64,000 nt of DNA from Botrimarina colliarenosi (lineage in GTDB: Bacteria > Planctomycetota > Planctomycetia > Pirellulales > Lacipirellulaceae): contig NZ_SJPR01000004.1 in the NCBI RefSeq assembly GCF_007859955.1, positions 1-64,000 on the forward strand, in the 5' to 3' direction. Below the pieces are notes generated by a model, which worked only from the letters and a program-made list of their open reading frames with translations, had not been told where the DNA came from and made no database searches. The position numbers and the translations under genes were made by a program. This document shows, one piece after another, positions 18,884 to 27,033 of the stretch (position 1 is its first letter; the number at the start of each line of letters is the position of its first letter).

Positions 18884-19731
18884 GGCGCCGGCACGAGCTG
18901 ACCCTGTCCCACCACCACCGCCAGCGACAAGGAATTGAAAGTCACGTGCATCGCCACCACCGCCGGGTAGCTGTGCGTCTGGCGGTAGACGTAACCCAGC
19001 CCGAGGGCGAGCACCGCAATCGGCACGGGGGCGTAACCTTGGTTCGTGTGGGCGAGGGCGAAGGCGAGCGAGCTCGCCACGATCGGCCAAGTCGCTCGGC
19101 GGCCGCCGATCCGTTCGAGCCCGCCCTGCAGCAAGACACGGAACGCCAGCTCCTCAAAAAGCGGAGCGCCGACCGACGCGACGAGTCCGATCGAGAGCAG
19201 GCTCTCCCAATCGGAATCGTGCAGTAAGCTTTCGATCGCCGGATGCAAGGTTGGATTGCCAAACAACAGCACGAGGACGTAGTTCGCGCCGTAGACGAAC
19301 GGGAGCATCGCCATGCAAGCGAGCACCCCGAGGCCGACATCTCCCGCCAGCTTCCTGGGTAGGTCACCGAGGCCTAGATCGCCCCAAGTCAGCCCCCGCG
19401 TCGGATAGCGAGCGATCAAGACGGCGACGGCGATGGCGGCGAAGGCCAACTGCGAAAGCAACTGCAGCACCGCGCCGCTGAGTCGCAGGTCGCCGGTCGG
19501 CGCCGCCTCGTCGTTCACACTGGCGGCCAGCGAGAGCGCGGCGCAGACGAGGTAGAAACCGGCGAGCAACGCCCCCTCACCCCCCCACGGGACCGGTCGG
19601 CGGCGGCGCGGTTCGACCGCCGGCAGGCCGTGCAATAATCGTCCGCCAAACGTCCACAACGCCACGACCATCAGCCCCAGGACCGCGAAGGCCAACGTGC
19701 TAAGCCAGGGCGGCGGTGTGCCGGGAGGCAT
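18880..19731 (-). CDS. CPBP-family intramembrane metalloprotease
   Basis: This 283-residue, multi-helix membrane protein carries the CPBP/Abi (Rce1-like) motifs: 'APLFEELAFRVLLQGGL' with the paired glutamates and arginine, 'FALAHT' with a histidine, and 'AVVAMHVTFNSLS' with the second histidine and asparagine. Members cleave or process membrane proteins or peptides; the substrate is unknown. The open frame extends far upstream over pgsA, but that part is a shadow; the ATG at 19731 lies 5 bases after the pgsA stop. The gene overlaps DUF167 by four bases. Confidence 0.9.
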   Translation of the reverse strand: MPPGTPPPWLSTLAFAVLGLMVVALWTFGGRLLHGLPAVEPRRRRPVPWGGEGALLAGFYLVCAALSLAASVNDEAAPTGDLRLSGAVLQLLSQLAFAAIAVAVLIARYPTRGLTWGDLGLGDLPRKLAGDVGLGVLACMAMLPFVYGANYVLVLLFGNPTLHPAIESLLHDSDWESLLSIGLVASVGAPLFEELAFRVLLQGGLERIGGRRATWPIVASSLAFALAHTNQGYAPVPIAVLALGLGYVYRQTHSYPAVVAMHVTFNSLSLAVVVGQGQLVPAP

Positions 19732-19736
19732 CGGTA

Positions 19737-20387
19737 TCAGTCCTGGTGGGGCGGGTCCGACCGCATCGCCGCGATCGCCGAGCGAGTGTACGTAATTCCC
19801 GACAGCACCGTTAGCGCGACCATCGCCCAAACCGCCGCGTCCACCAAACCAGGCTGCAACGTCACGGTTAGTTGTAAGTCGCTCCACTGCGGTGACAAAG
19901 TTAGCGACGTGAACCAGTTCACTGTCCGCCAAGGCGAGATGTAGAGCAAACTCAACGCCGCGGCGATCACCTGGAGGACGAACTTCCACTTGCCAATCCA
20001 GACGGCCGAGAAGTCGCCGCCGCTCGATTCGACAAACGCGCGGAGCGTCGTCACCAAGAACTCGCGTCCCAGCACGACCACCGCCATCCACGGGACAATG
20101 CGCGAGTCGGGGATCGCCGCCAGGTAGGTGAACGTGCCGCAGATCAGCAGCTTGTCGGCCAGCGGATCGAGAACCCGGCCAAGCCGCGTGATCGGCCCCC
20201 AACGCCGCGCCCAGTAGCCGTCGGCCCAATCGGTCGCCGCGGCGAGCACAAAGGCGATCAACCCCACCCGGTACCAGCCGAGCGACAGAAACACGAAGCA
20301 CGCCACCGTCACCGCGAGACGCGACGCTGTAATCGCGTTGGGCGGGTCGCTAAGTTTCCCCAGCGGGACTTCAGAGTTTCTCGGCAC
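19737..20387 (-). CDS. pgsA: CDP-diacylglycerol-glycerol-3-phosphate phosphatidyltransferase
   Basis: This 216-residue membrane enzyme has the CDP-alcohol phosphatidyltransferase signature D-G-x2-A-R-x8-G-x3-D-x3-D, seen as 'DGYWARRWGPITRLGRVLD' and then 'PLAD'. Several hydrophobic helices follow. It makes phosphatidylglycerophosphate, the precursor of phosphatidylglycerol and cardiolipin, at the inner membrane. The start is a GTG at 20387 behind a purine-rich AAAGAA tract. It heads a tight run with the CPBP protease gene 5 bases downstream. A palindromic repeat separates it from rimO. Confidence 0.9.
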   Translation of the reverse strand: MPRNSEVPLGKLSDPPNAITASRLAVTVACFVFLSLGWYRVGLIAFVLAAATDWADGYWARRWGPITRLGRVLDPLADKLLICGTFTYLAAIPDSRIVPWMAVVVLGREFLVTTLRAFVESSGGDFSAVWIGKWKFVLQVIAAALSLLYISPWRTVNWFTSLTLSPQWSDLQLTVTLQPGLVDAAVWAMVALTVLSGITYTRSAIAAMRSDPPHQD

Positions 20388-20414
20388 TTCTTTTTTTCTT
20401 TGCCGCAGAGGGAC

Positions 20415-20570
20415 GCCGCTGGACGCTGATGCGATTTGTTACTGATGACCGATCGATCAGGCAATTCGATCGAGTTTAGCTTTTTGAGCTTGTCTTCTTA
20501 ATTTGAAAAGAAGGGTGGCTTGGTCGATGTCGGCCTGATCGGTCATTCGACATCCGCGTCCATCCGCGGC
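20415..20570. repeat. Imperfect long palindrome between rimO and pgsA
   Basis: Two nested inverted arms are visible: 20415-20431 with 20551-20570 (a 'GCCGC..GGACGC.GATG' word), and 20446-20462 with 20533-20545 ('TGACCGATC..AGGC'). A short hairpin with 'CTTCTT' and 'AAGAAG' sits near the centre. The whole could fold into one large structure. It is probably a dispersed non-coding repeat. Confidence 0.5.
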
Positions 20571-20576
20571 TAACTC

Positions 20577-22058
20577 TTACTTCGGTTCGCCCACGGCGAC
20601 GGCCACCAGGTCGTAGTCCGTGCGGGCCACGATTTCGCAGGGGACCAAGTCGCCCGGGTGCAGACCCTCGCCGGTCACGTAGGCGACGCAGTCGACGTCG
20701 GGGGCGTCGGCGGCGGTCCGGCCAATCCAGGCCGCTTCCTCTCCCGGGACGGGGCCGTCGATCAGCACGTCCATCGTCTTGCCGACCTGGAAGTCGGCCC
20801 ACTCGAACGCCAACCGCTGCTGGATCACCATCAGCTGGTCACGGCGCTCGGCCTTCAGCTCTTCGGGCAGATGTTCCGGCAGCCGCGCGGCGGGCGTGTC
20901 GGGTTCCAACGAGTAGGTGAAGACGCCGAGACGCTCGAATTTGAACTCTTCGACAAAGTCACACAGCTCGGCGAAATCTTCGTCGGTCTCGCCGGGGAAG
21001 CCGGTGATGAACGTCGTCCGCAGCACAAGGCCCGGGATGCGGTCTCGCAGTTTCTGCACCAGCTCGCGTGTCGGCCCGCTGGCGACGCGGCGCTGCATGC
21101 GTTTGAGCATCCGGTCGCTGGCGTGCTGTAGCGGCATGTCGATGTAGGGGACGATCTTCTTGCTCTGCGCAATCGCGTCGATCACGTCGTCGTTGAAGTA
21201 CATCGGGTAGAGGTACATCAGCCGGATCCACTCCAGCCCCTCGACCTGCTCGAGCTCGGCGATCAGCTGCGCCAGGCGCGGCTCGCCGTAGAGGTCCATG
21301 CCGTAGTAGGTCGTGTCCTGGGCGACGACGACCAGTTCGCGGACGCCGTCGGCGGCGAGGCCCTTCGCCTCGGCGATCACCTCTTCGATCGGCTTGGTGG
21401 CGTGCTTGCCGCGCATCTTGGGGATCGCACAGAACGTGCAGAGCCGGTCGCACCCTTCGCTGATCTTGAGATAGGCGAAGTGGCCCGGCGTGATCCGCAG
21501 GCGGCTGGTGTCGTCCAGCGGCTTGGCCGGCGCGGGGCGGAAGACGAGGCGTTGCTCTTCCAGTCCGCCGAGCAATCGGTCGGCGACCTTCGTCACCTCG
21601 TCGCGGCCGAAGACGCCAACCAAGTGGTCGATGTCGGGCCGGTGCTCCAGCAGCTGCTCTTTCTGGCGTTCGGCGAGGCAGCCGCTGACGATGACGCCGC
21701 GCAGCTTGCCGGCGCGCTTGAGATCGAGCATCTCGTCGATGGCGGCGAACGACTCGTTGCGGGCCGCCTCGATAAAGCCGCAGGTGTTGACGATCGCGAA
21801 GTCGGCGCCGTCGGGGTCGGCGACCAGGTCGTACCCGTCGAGCTTCAGCAGGCCGAGCATCCGCTCGCTATCGACGGTGTTCTTGGGGCAGCCCAGGCTA
21901 ATGAAGGCGTAGCGCCCCTTGGCCTGTTCGGCTTGGCGAAGATCGGTGGTGAATTGACTGGGCAAGTCGAGCGCCGGGGGGCTGAGGGGCGGGAGGCGGC
22001 CCCGTCTCCGGGCCGGCCCGTATCGGGGGCGGCCCGATCGCAAGGGACAGCCCAGCAT
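20577..22058 (-). CDS. rimO: Ribosomal protein S12 methylthiotransferase
   Basis: This radical-SAM enzyme methylthiolates an aspartate of ribosomal protein S12. With the start at 22058 it has 493 residues. The N-terminal UPF0004 domain begins at '[19 protein letters not shown]' with cluster cysteines near 57, 93 ('VNTCGF') and 127 ('SGCLAE'). The radical-SAM site is '[17 protein letters not shown]' (C203, C207, C210). A TRAM domain ends the protein. RimO rather than MiaB is favoured by '[12 protein letters not shown]' and '[15 protein letters not shown]'. The frame is open upstream; a TTG at 21965, closer to the conserved region, would give a family-typical N-terminus, so the exact start is uncertain. 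It is divergent from the next gene. Confidence 0.93.
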   Translation of the reverse strand: MLGCPLRSGRPRYGPARRRGRLPPLSPPALDLPSQFTTDLRQAEQAKGRYAFISLGCPKNTVDSERMLGLLKLDGYDLVADPDGADFAIVNTCGFIEAARNESFAAIDEMLDLKRAGKLRGVIVSGCLAERQKEQLLEHRPDIDHLVGVFGRDEVTKVADRLLGGLEEQRLVFRPAPAKPLDDTSRLRITPGHFAYLKISEGCDRLCTFCAIPKMRGKHATKPIEEVIAEAKGLAADGVRELVVVAQDTTYYGMDLYGEPRLAQLIAELEQVEGLEWIRLMYLYPMYFNDDVIDAIAQSKKIVPYIDMPLQHASDRMLKRMQRRVASGPTRELVQKLRDRIPGLVLRTTFITGFPGETDEDFAELCDFVEEFKFERLGVFTYSLEPDTPAARLPEHLPEELKAERRDQLMVIQQRLAFEWADFQVGKTMDVLIDGPVPGEEAAWIGRTAADAPDVDCVAYVTGEGLHPGDLVPCEIVARTDYDLVAVAVGEPK

Positions 22059-22231
22059 TGTGGCAGCCAGGGGTCGCGGCGGGCAAGCTCTGGCGCCCAC
22101 TTCTTCGCCGGTCGAAAGGGGCGAGGGGGGCCATCTTTTGGCTTTCCGGCGATTCCCCGGCTTTTGACGCCCCCCCGGGGCCCTCCGTATACTCCGGAAT
22201 TGACTCTCAGGGTCCCCCCGGACGCCCACGG

Positions 22232-22975
22232 ATGAATCGCTACGCGTCGCTTTCCGACGACTTCTACGTCAACGTCAATCTCAGCACCGAGATGGAGCTC
22301 CCCAGCAGCCGCGATGTCGTGCTGCACTTTGCCGAGCAAATGCAGAAGCGCTACCCGGAGATGCGCAATTTCTACGCCCGGGACCGCAACGACTTCGTCC
22401 TCGAGGAAGACAAAGACAAGGGCTCCTACCGCTGGTGCTCGATCGAACCGCGTCGGCTCTCTTCGGGACACGTCAATCCGGAGAGCATCGAGGACGCCAT
22501 GGAGCAGCACCGCCAGGCGCTCGAATTGGCCCCTTACGAGCTATCGGTCAGCCCCCTCGACTGCGAGGCGCTCGACCTGCTGTGGGGATTCGACTTCAAC
22601 TACCGTGGCAACCACAACCAGCTGGTGGCCGAGGCCCTCGGAGTCTGCCCCGCCCTGGATCGACTCACCACGATCCCGGGTGTCTCGTTCGTCCAGAACG
22701 AGCCGACGATCACGCTCGCCCTCGACGACGAATGCCGCACGCAGTGCCGCGTCGGCGTCGAGACACGCACCACGCCGTACCAGATCCGCACCGGCGAGTT
22801 CCAAGAGGAACAGCTGAGCGTCTACGTCACGGCCCGCCGCTACGGCAGCCTCGACCCGGGCCAATCATTGATCGACGCGCTCAGCGGCCTGACCAAGGTC
22901 GCCTACGAGTTGCTCGATAACTACGTGATCGAGTCGGTGCTCGAGCCGCTGGCGCGGACGATCGCGATGGATTGA
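22232..22975 (+). CDS. Conserved hypothetical protein
   Basis: This 247-residue soluble protein starts '[20 protein letters not shown]'. It is acidic, has no signal peptide or membrane helix, and shows a segment ('[17 protein letters not shown]' near 190-206) that looks like a beta-rich core. I do not recognise the family. It reads like a conserved planctomycete protein: codon use is normal for the region and there is no sign of decay. It is transcribed away from rimO with 173 bases between their likely starts and is followed by a dispersed repeat. Confidence 0.75.
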   Translation: MNRYASLSDDFYVNVNLSTEMELPSSRDVVLHFAEQMQKRYPEMRNFYARDRNDFVLEEDKDKGSYRWCSIEPRRLSSGHVNPESIEDAMEQHRQALELAPYELSVSPLDCEALDLLWGFDFNYRGNHNQLVAEALGVCPALDRLTTIPGVSFVQNEPTITLALDDECRTQCRVGVETRTTPYQIRTGEFQEEQLSVYVTARRYGSLDPGQSLIDALSGLTKVAYELLDNYVIESVLEPLARTIAMD

Positions 22976-22994
22976 GTCGCGAGTTGCTTTAAGG

Positions 22995-23022
22995 TCTCGC
23001 GCAGAGACGCGGAGACGCAGAG
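22995..23022 (+). repeat. Inverted repeat copy upstream of the HNH gene
   Basis: This 28-base GC-rich unit (containing GCGCAGAGACGCGGAGACGC) recurs in inverted orientation at 24619-24646 with 25 of 28 positions matching. The pair brackets the HNH gene. The rest of 22976-23258 holds a 7-bp stem hairpin at 23151-23177 and a candidate promoter. Confidence 0.75.
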
Positions 23023-23183
23023 TAATAGTGCGGTCGTTCACTCTCGGCGCCGAGCGACAAGCCGCTTCCCGACGCGAAGGAAAATAGTCATAGCGCTATG
23101 CCGACGCGTAGAGACCTGCGGGAAGGAACCGCAGAAGCAAATGAACAGCTAGACTCCTGGCATTGAGTCGGGAGTCTACCTGT

Positions 23184-23211
23184 TTGACCGAAGCCACTAG
23201 ATGACTATGCT
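23184..23211 (+). promoter_or_regulatory. Candidate sigma70-type promoter for the HNH gene
   Basis: TTGACC (23184-23189) and TATGCT (23206-23211) are separated by 16 bases and lie about 48 bases before the HNH start codon. A 7-bp inverted repeat (23151-23157 with 23171-23177) just upstream could be an operator. Assigned by eye only. Confidence 0.35.
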
Positions 23212-23258
23212 GCCAACTCTTATCGCGTCCTGATGCAGCATATTGAGGCTTTTCCACT

Positions 23259-24608
23259 ATGTCCAAGATCAAAGGCCTGTTCCAAAAGGCGTGGGCCGCT
23301 GTCGCCAACCCGGGGCAGGACGAACGGGTGGCTGTTATCGTCGCGGCTATCGGCCAAGCGTTCACCACGCAGCGTAGGGCATTTGATCTTGATCAGGTTA
23401 TCGAGCCGATTGATTGCACGGTGACCGACGTACGTGTCGCCTCAAAGAAGTACTACGAAGGCCTGCTTCATCGATTTTGGATTGAAGGCGTTCCCGACGA
23501 GGGTAAGCAAAAGACACTGGCATTCGTCGAAGAACGTCTGCGACTAGAAGCTCGCGACGTTAGGCAGTTGCGAGAAGCTGTCGCCGTCCCAGCTTTCGGG
23601 TCGAAAATTGGTCAGTACCTCGAGGACGGAGTCCTGTCTTCAGACGAACTCCACTCGCTCTCAGAAATCTCCTCGTTCCTCCACCTTTCGGCGCCTCAAT
23701 TCGTAAAGCAGTACCTGCTGAGCGAAGGGCTTGGACTACTTCGTGGGCTTTTCGCGGAGGCTGTCTCGACCGGACGCCTGAAAGAGCAGACGTGGAATAA
23801 CCTGCAAGAATCAGCGCGAAATCTAGGTATTCCCGAAGACAAGCTCAAGGCCGCCTCTCGAAAGATTGCCAAAACATTTGCCGAACATGTTCTTGCGGAC
23901 ACAAAGTCGGATGGGGTGCTAACACCCCAGGAGGAAAATTATCTCAATTGGCTCGCCGAGACGCTGGATTTTGAGCCCTCTTTCGTCGCCTATCTCAATG
24001 AAGAAGTGCGATTGCTGAAGGAGCGATCGCGACTGATAACCGGCAATATTGACACCATTCCTTTGCCGACGGGAGTCAACATCAAGGCGGGCGAGTTGCT
24101 CTACTTCTGCCAGCCGTGTCGGTTGCAGATAACCAAGAATCTCAAAACCGGCGCCCGGATTGATGAGCACAAAGGCAGGATGCTGCTTACTGACAGCCGC
24201 CTTATGTTTGAATCCGCAAGCAAGTCGATCCAGATCACCTACCCGAGTATTTTATCGTGGCGGGCCTCTAGCGACGCCATCTGGATTTCGGCGACAAATA
24301 AGCCTGAGTTTCGTTTCTACTTTGCGAGAAACCCGAACTCGCTACTATCCGAGAAACTATCGACTGTCATTCGGCTGTACAGCCAACAGGTCACTCGAAA
24401 AGTCGAAGGAACTATTGATCGGCACATTCCCAGAGACATTCGCCAAAGAGTCTGGCAAACCTATGGCGGCATGTGTGTGGAATGCGGCGACACGGAGTAC
24501 CTCGAATTCGACCACATCGTGCCGGTTGCACGGGGCGGGAGCAACTCAGAGCAAAACGTGCAGCTCCTCTGCCGGAAGTGCAATCTCACCAAATCCGACA
24601 AGATTTGA
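23259..24608 (+). CDS. HNH endonuclease with helical N-terminus and PH-like middle domain
   Basis: This 449-residue protein ends in a classical zinc-ribbon HNH domain: C406 and C409 ('CVECG'), D418-H419 ('FDHIVPVARGG'), N433 region, then C438 and C441 ('LLCRKCN'). The N-terminal 270 residues are helical, with two EF-hand/TerB-like stretches ('YLEDGVLSSDELHSL' and 'TKSDGVLTPQEENYL'). Residues about 275-380 look like a GRAM/bacterial-PH beta domain ('GRMLLTDSRLMFES'). HNH domains nick or cut DNA or RNA; this arrangement suggests a defence or mobile-element nuclease (inference). The gene is visibly AT-richer than its neighbours and is flanked by inverted 28-base repeats, which points to acquisition by transfer. 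Confidence 0.85.
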   Translation: MSKIKGLFQKAWAAVANPGQDERVAVIVAAIGQAFTTQRRAFDLDQVIEPIDCTVTDVRVASKKYYEGLLHRFWIEGVPDEGKQKTLAFVEERLRLEARDVRQLREAVAVPAFGSKIGQYLEDGVLSSDELHSLSEISSFLHLSAPQFVKQYLLSEGLGLLRGLFAEAVSTGRLKEQTWNNLQESARNLGIPEDKLKAASRKIAKTFAEHVLADTKSDGVLTPQEENYLNWLAETLDFEPSFVAYLNEEVRLLKERSRLITGNIDTIPLPTGVNIKAGELLYFCQPCRLQITKNLKTGARIDEHKGRMLLTDSRLMFESASKSIQITYPSILSWRASSDAIWISATNKPEFRFYFARNPNSLLSEKLSTVIRLYSQQVTRKVEGTIDRHIPRDIRQRVWQTYGGMCVECGDTEYLEFDHIVPVARGGSNSEQNVQLLCRKCNLTKSDKI

Positions 24609-24618
24609 GTCAACGTCC

Positions 24619-24646
24619 CTCTGCGTCTTTGCGACTCTGCGCGAGA
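24619..24646 (-). repeat. Inverted repeat copy downstream of the HNH gene
   Basis: This is the reverse-complement partner of the unit at 22995-23022 (25 of 28 matching). It begins 11 bases after the HNH stop codon and ends just before the rhodanese stop. The gene plus both copies span about 1.65 kb. Confidence 0.75.
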
Positions 24647-24650
24647 CTTC

Positions 24651-25073
24651 TCACTCCGCATCCGGCGCCGGTTCTCTCGGCCCCACCTCGTTCTCAAAGC
24701 CCGCGGCAAGCAGCTCTTCGTACCCCGGCTTCATCGCCCGGGCGTCGTAACCTTCGCGGATCAAGATCGCGGCCGCTTGCTTTGACCGCATGCCGACTTG
24801 GCAGTACGTATAGACTGGCTTGTCCTTCGGCAGCGTCTTCGCCAGACGCTCGCGGTCAAGGCTGTGCTTGCGCAGCGAGTCGCTCGGCACGTGGAGCGCG
24901 GCCGCCGCGTGGCCCTGGACCCACTCTTCGGTGGTGCGGACATCGACCAAGATCGCTTTCTCGTCGGTGACCAACTCGAGGATCTTGGCCAGCGAATCGG
25001 TCGTGTGCTCGACGCGGATCCGCGGGGCGGCGACCGGCATCACGAGGCATAGAACGAGCAGAGACTGGAGCAT
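24651..25073 (-). CDS. Exported rhodanese-domain protein
   Basis: This 140-residue protein has a short hydrophobic signal ('MLQSLLVLCLVMPVAA') and a single rhodanese domain. The active-site loop is 'YTYCQVGMRS', with the catalytic cysteine in the canonical position; 'ILVDVRTTEEWVQGHAAAA' is the N-terminal rhodanese signature. It is probably a periplasmic sulfurtransferase or thiol-related redox protein. The ATG at 25073 is chosen because GGTGAG lies upstream of it; a GTG 12 bases earlier is possible. It lies downstream of the response-regulator gene by 82 bases. Confidence 0.88.
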   Translation of the reverse strand: MLQSLLVLCLVMPVAAPRIRVEHTTDSLAKILELVTDEKAILVDVRTTEEWVQGHAAAALHVPSDSLRKHSLDRERLAKTLPKDKPVYTYCQVGMRSKQAAAILIREGYDARAMKPGYEELLAAGFENEVGPREPAPDAE

Positions 25074-25155
25074 GTCGAAACTCACCAGGTGAATGTCGGC
25101 GACGGAAAAATCCCTCGGTTCACCGCGGCCCGCGGCTCACTTGCTGGCCCACGGC

Positions 25156-25539
25156 TCACTTGCTTGTCAGTCGCTTGACGCTCTCCAGCAGCTTGTCCAT
25201 CGGGAACGGCTTGCGGAGGTACTCATCGACCCCCAGCATCTCGGCGTAGGCCTTGTGACGGTTCCCCTCGTTGGCGGTGATCATGATCACCGGGGGCGAG
25301 TCGTCGCGGGTGCGGCGGAGCCGCTCGAGCACCAGGAAGCCCGACCGCTTGGGCATCATCATGTCGAGAATCACCAGATCGGGGTTCTCGCGCTCGGTAA
25401 GGGCGAGCCCCTGGTTGCCGTCGCGGGCGACCAGCACCTCGTAGCCGTTGGCCTCCAGCGCAAGGCGGAGCGATTCGATGATCTCGGCGTCGTCGTCCAC
25501 CAGCAGCACACGCTTGGCGTCGGTCGCAGCAGTCTTCAT
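25156..25539 (-). CDS. Single-domain response regulator (CheY-like)
   Basis: This 127-residue protein is a stand-alone receiver domain. The acidic pocket is 'LLVDDDAEI', the phospho-acceptor aspartate is in 'LVILDMMMPKRSG', the conserved threonine in 'VIMITANEG', and the lysine in 'YLRKPFPMD'. There is no output domain, so it must act by protein-protein contact. It lies 105 bases downstream of the MurG-like gene and may be in the same transcript. No histidine kinase is nearby. Confidence 0.95.
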   Translation of the reverse strand: MKTAATDAKRVLLVDDDAEIIESLRLALEANGYEVLVARDGNQGLALTERENPDLVILDMMMPKRSGFLVLERLRRTRDDSPPVIMITANEGNRHKAYAEMLGVDEYLRKPFPMDKLLESVKRLTSK

Positions 25540-25644
25540 GACGTGGGGGAGCCCAGCAGATGGGCGAGGCGGGTCGGTTGGGGGCAGGCCAAACCCTTGG
25601 GTATAGCCGGCCTGCCGCCAAATGCAAGGCGACCCCGCGCCGGG

Positions 25645-26790
25645 TCAGGCCGCTCGGCGGACGAGCGGCGCCGTCTCGAAGGCGAGCGATTCGGCCACGG
25701 CGTCCGCCACGAGGGCCGACGCTTCGGGCCGGGCGGCTTGCCGCATCCGCTGGGCGATCCCTTCGCGGAGCGCCGGCTCGCTGAGCAGCGGGCAGAGCCC
25801 CGCGGCGAGCGAAACCGCCAGGTCGCCGTCCGGTTCGCTGACGATCGGGCAGCCGGTCCGCATCGACGCCAGCCGGGCATTGGCCTCGTGCAGGCCGTCG
25901 CGGCGCCGCGAGTCGGGCACCAACACCGCCGGTAGACCGGCCAGCGAGAGCTCCGCCAGCGTCGATCCGCCGGGTCGGCAGACCACCAGGTCGGTGGCCC
26001 GGGCCAGATGGGCCAGTTCGTCGATGTGGGACACCACAAGCGCGTCGACGCCCGCCTCGCTGTAGAGTTTTTCGGTGGCGGTAAGCCAGCCGTCGCCCGC
26101 TTGGTGGACGACTTGCCAGCCCGCGGCAGCATCGCCGAGCCGTTTCATCGCGGCGGGCATCGAGAGGTTGAGCGACGTGGCGCCGCCGACCCCGCCGAGG
26201 ACCAACAGCCGCGGTCGGCCCGAGTCGTAAATCGGGGGCTGGCGGAGTCCTGGGTCGACACCAAAGTCGTCCTCGAAGCCCGGCCTTCCGACGGGACCGG
26301 TCAACCGGACCGGCGAATCAATCGGCAGGCGGGCGGCGGTCTCTTCGTGGGCGAGGCAGACGGCAGCCGCCGCCGAAGCGGCGTCGCGCGTCGGCGGGTA
26401 GGGGAGGCTATTTTGCTCGAGCAGAATGTAGGGGATGCCGCTGGTGCGGGCGGCCCGCACCGTGGGCCCGGCGGCGTGGCCGCCGACCGAGATCACCAGG
26501 TCGATTTCTTGCTCACGCAACAACCAATGGGCGACGCACCAACCCGCGGCGTTGCGGGCGACATAGCCGGGGGCGTCAAGAACACTGACTGGGAAGCGGC
26601 TCCGCGGAACCGTCGCGTAGCGGAGACCGACACCGCGGACCGTGTGGCGTTCGATGGCGCGGCCATCGCCGGCGATCGTCACCCGCGCCCGAGGCATCCG
26701 CCACAGCAACTGCCGGGCGACCGAAAGGCCGGGGTAGATGCTCTCAAGCGACCCACCCCCAGCAATCAAGATGTGCGGCGCTTTGGCCAT
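25645..26790 (-). CDS. MurG-like glycosyltransferase with altered N-terminal loop
   Basis: This 381-residue protein has the two-domain GT-B fold of MurG, which adds GlcNAc to lipid I in peptidoglycan synthesis. Recognisable parts are the N-domain 'PGLSVARQL', 'VGGHAAGPTVRAA' with 'ILLEQNSLP', and the C-domain nucleotide-sugar site 'VCRPGGSTLAELSLAGLPAVLVP'. The glycine loop that in MurG reads GGTGGH is here 'GGGSLES' (about residues 11-17), so the catalytic/diphosphate-contact histidine and two glycines are gone. Either it acts on another substrate or is inactive. It lies 243 bases downstream of a degenerate MurE-like gene on the same strand. A true murG may exist elsewhere. Confidence 0.75.
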   Translation of the reverse strand: MAKAPHILIAGGGSLESIYPGLSVARQLLWRMPRARVTIAGDGRAIERHTVRGVGLRYATVPRSRFPVSVLDAPGYVARNAAGWCVAHWLLREQEIDLVISVGGHAAGPTVRAARTSGIPYILLEQNSLPYPPTRDAASAAAAVCLAHEETAARLPIDSPVRLTGPVGRPGFEDDFGVDPGLRQPPIYDSGRPRLLVLGGVGGATSLNLSMPAAMKRLGDAAAGWQVVHQAGDGWLTATEKLYSEAGVDALVVSHIDELAHLARATDLVVCRPGGSTLAELSLAGLPAVLVPDSRRRDGLHEANARLASMRTGCPIVSEPDGDLAVSLAAGLCPLLSEPALREGIAQRMRQAARPEASALVADAVAESLAFETAPLVRRAA

Positions 26791-26842
26791 GGCGGGAAGG
26801 GGGCGCGAAGGAAATGACAGTCACGTGGATCCGCTGAACGCC

Positions 26843-26863
26843 GGGGCGACGCATGGTCGCCCC
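26843..26863. terminator. GC hairpin between the MurE-like and MurG-like genes
   Basis: A perfect 8-bp GC stem (26843-26850 with 26856-26863) with a 5-base loop lies in the 243-base gap between two co-directional genes. No T run follows on the minus strand, so it could be an attenuator, a processing site or simply a structured spacer. Confidence 0.35.
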
Positions 26864-27033
26864 GACGTCCAGACGTAAGCTTCATCGTGAAACCCTCGCA
26901 GCAGGCGGATGACCCAGTATCCACCGGCGCTGCTCGGATGTTGTTTCACCCCGGGGGGGGGTAGTCGCCGCGGACCCCGCAATCTTTGGCGACTGACGAT
27001 GAAACTTGGTTGTTCTCCGTTGAGTTGTTGGGA

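Noticed and set aside
19732..20301. Upstream extension of the CPBP protease frame
   Set aside because: The extra 190 residues are an out-of-frame reading of pgsA; the real start is the ATG at 19731.
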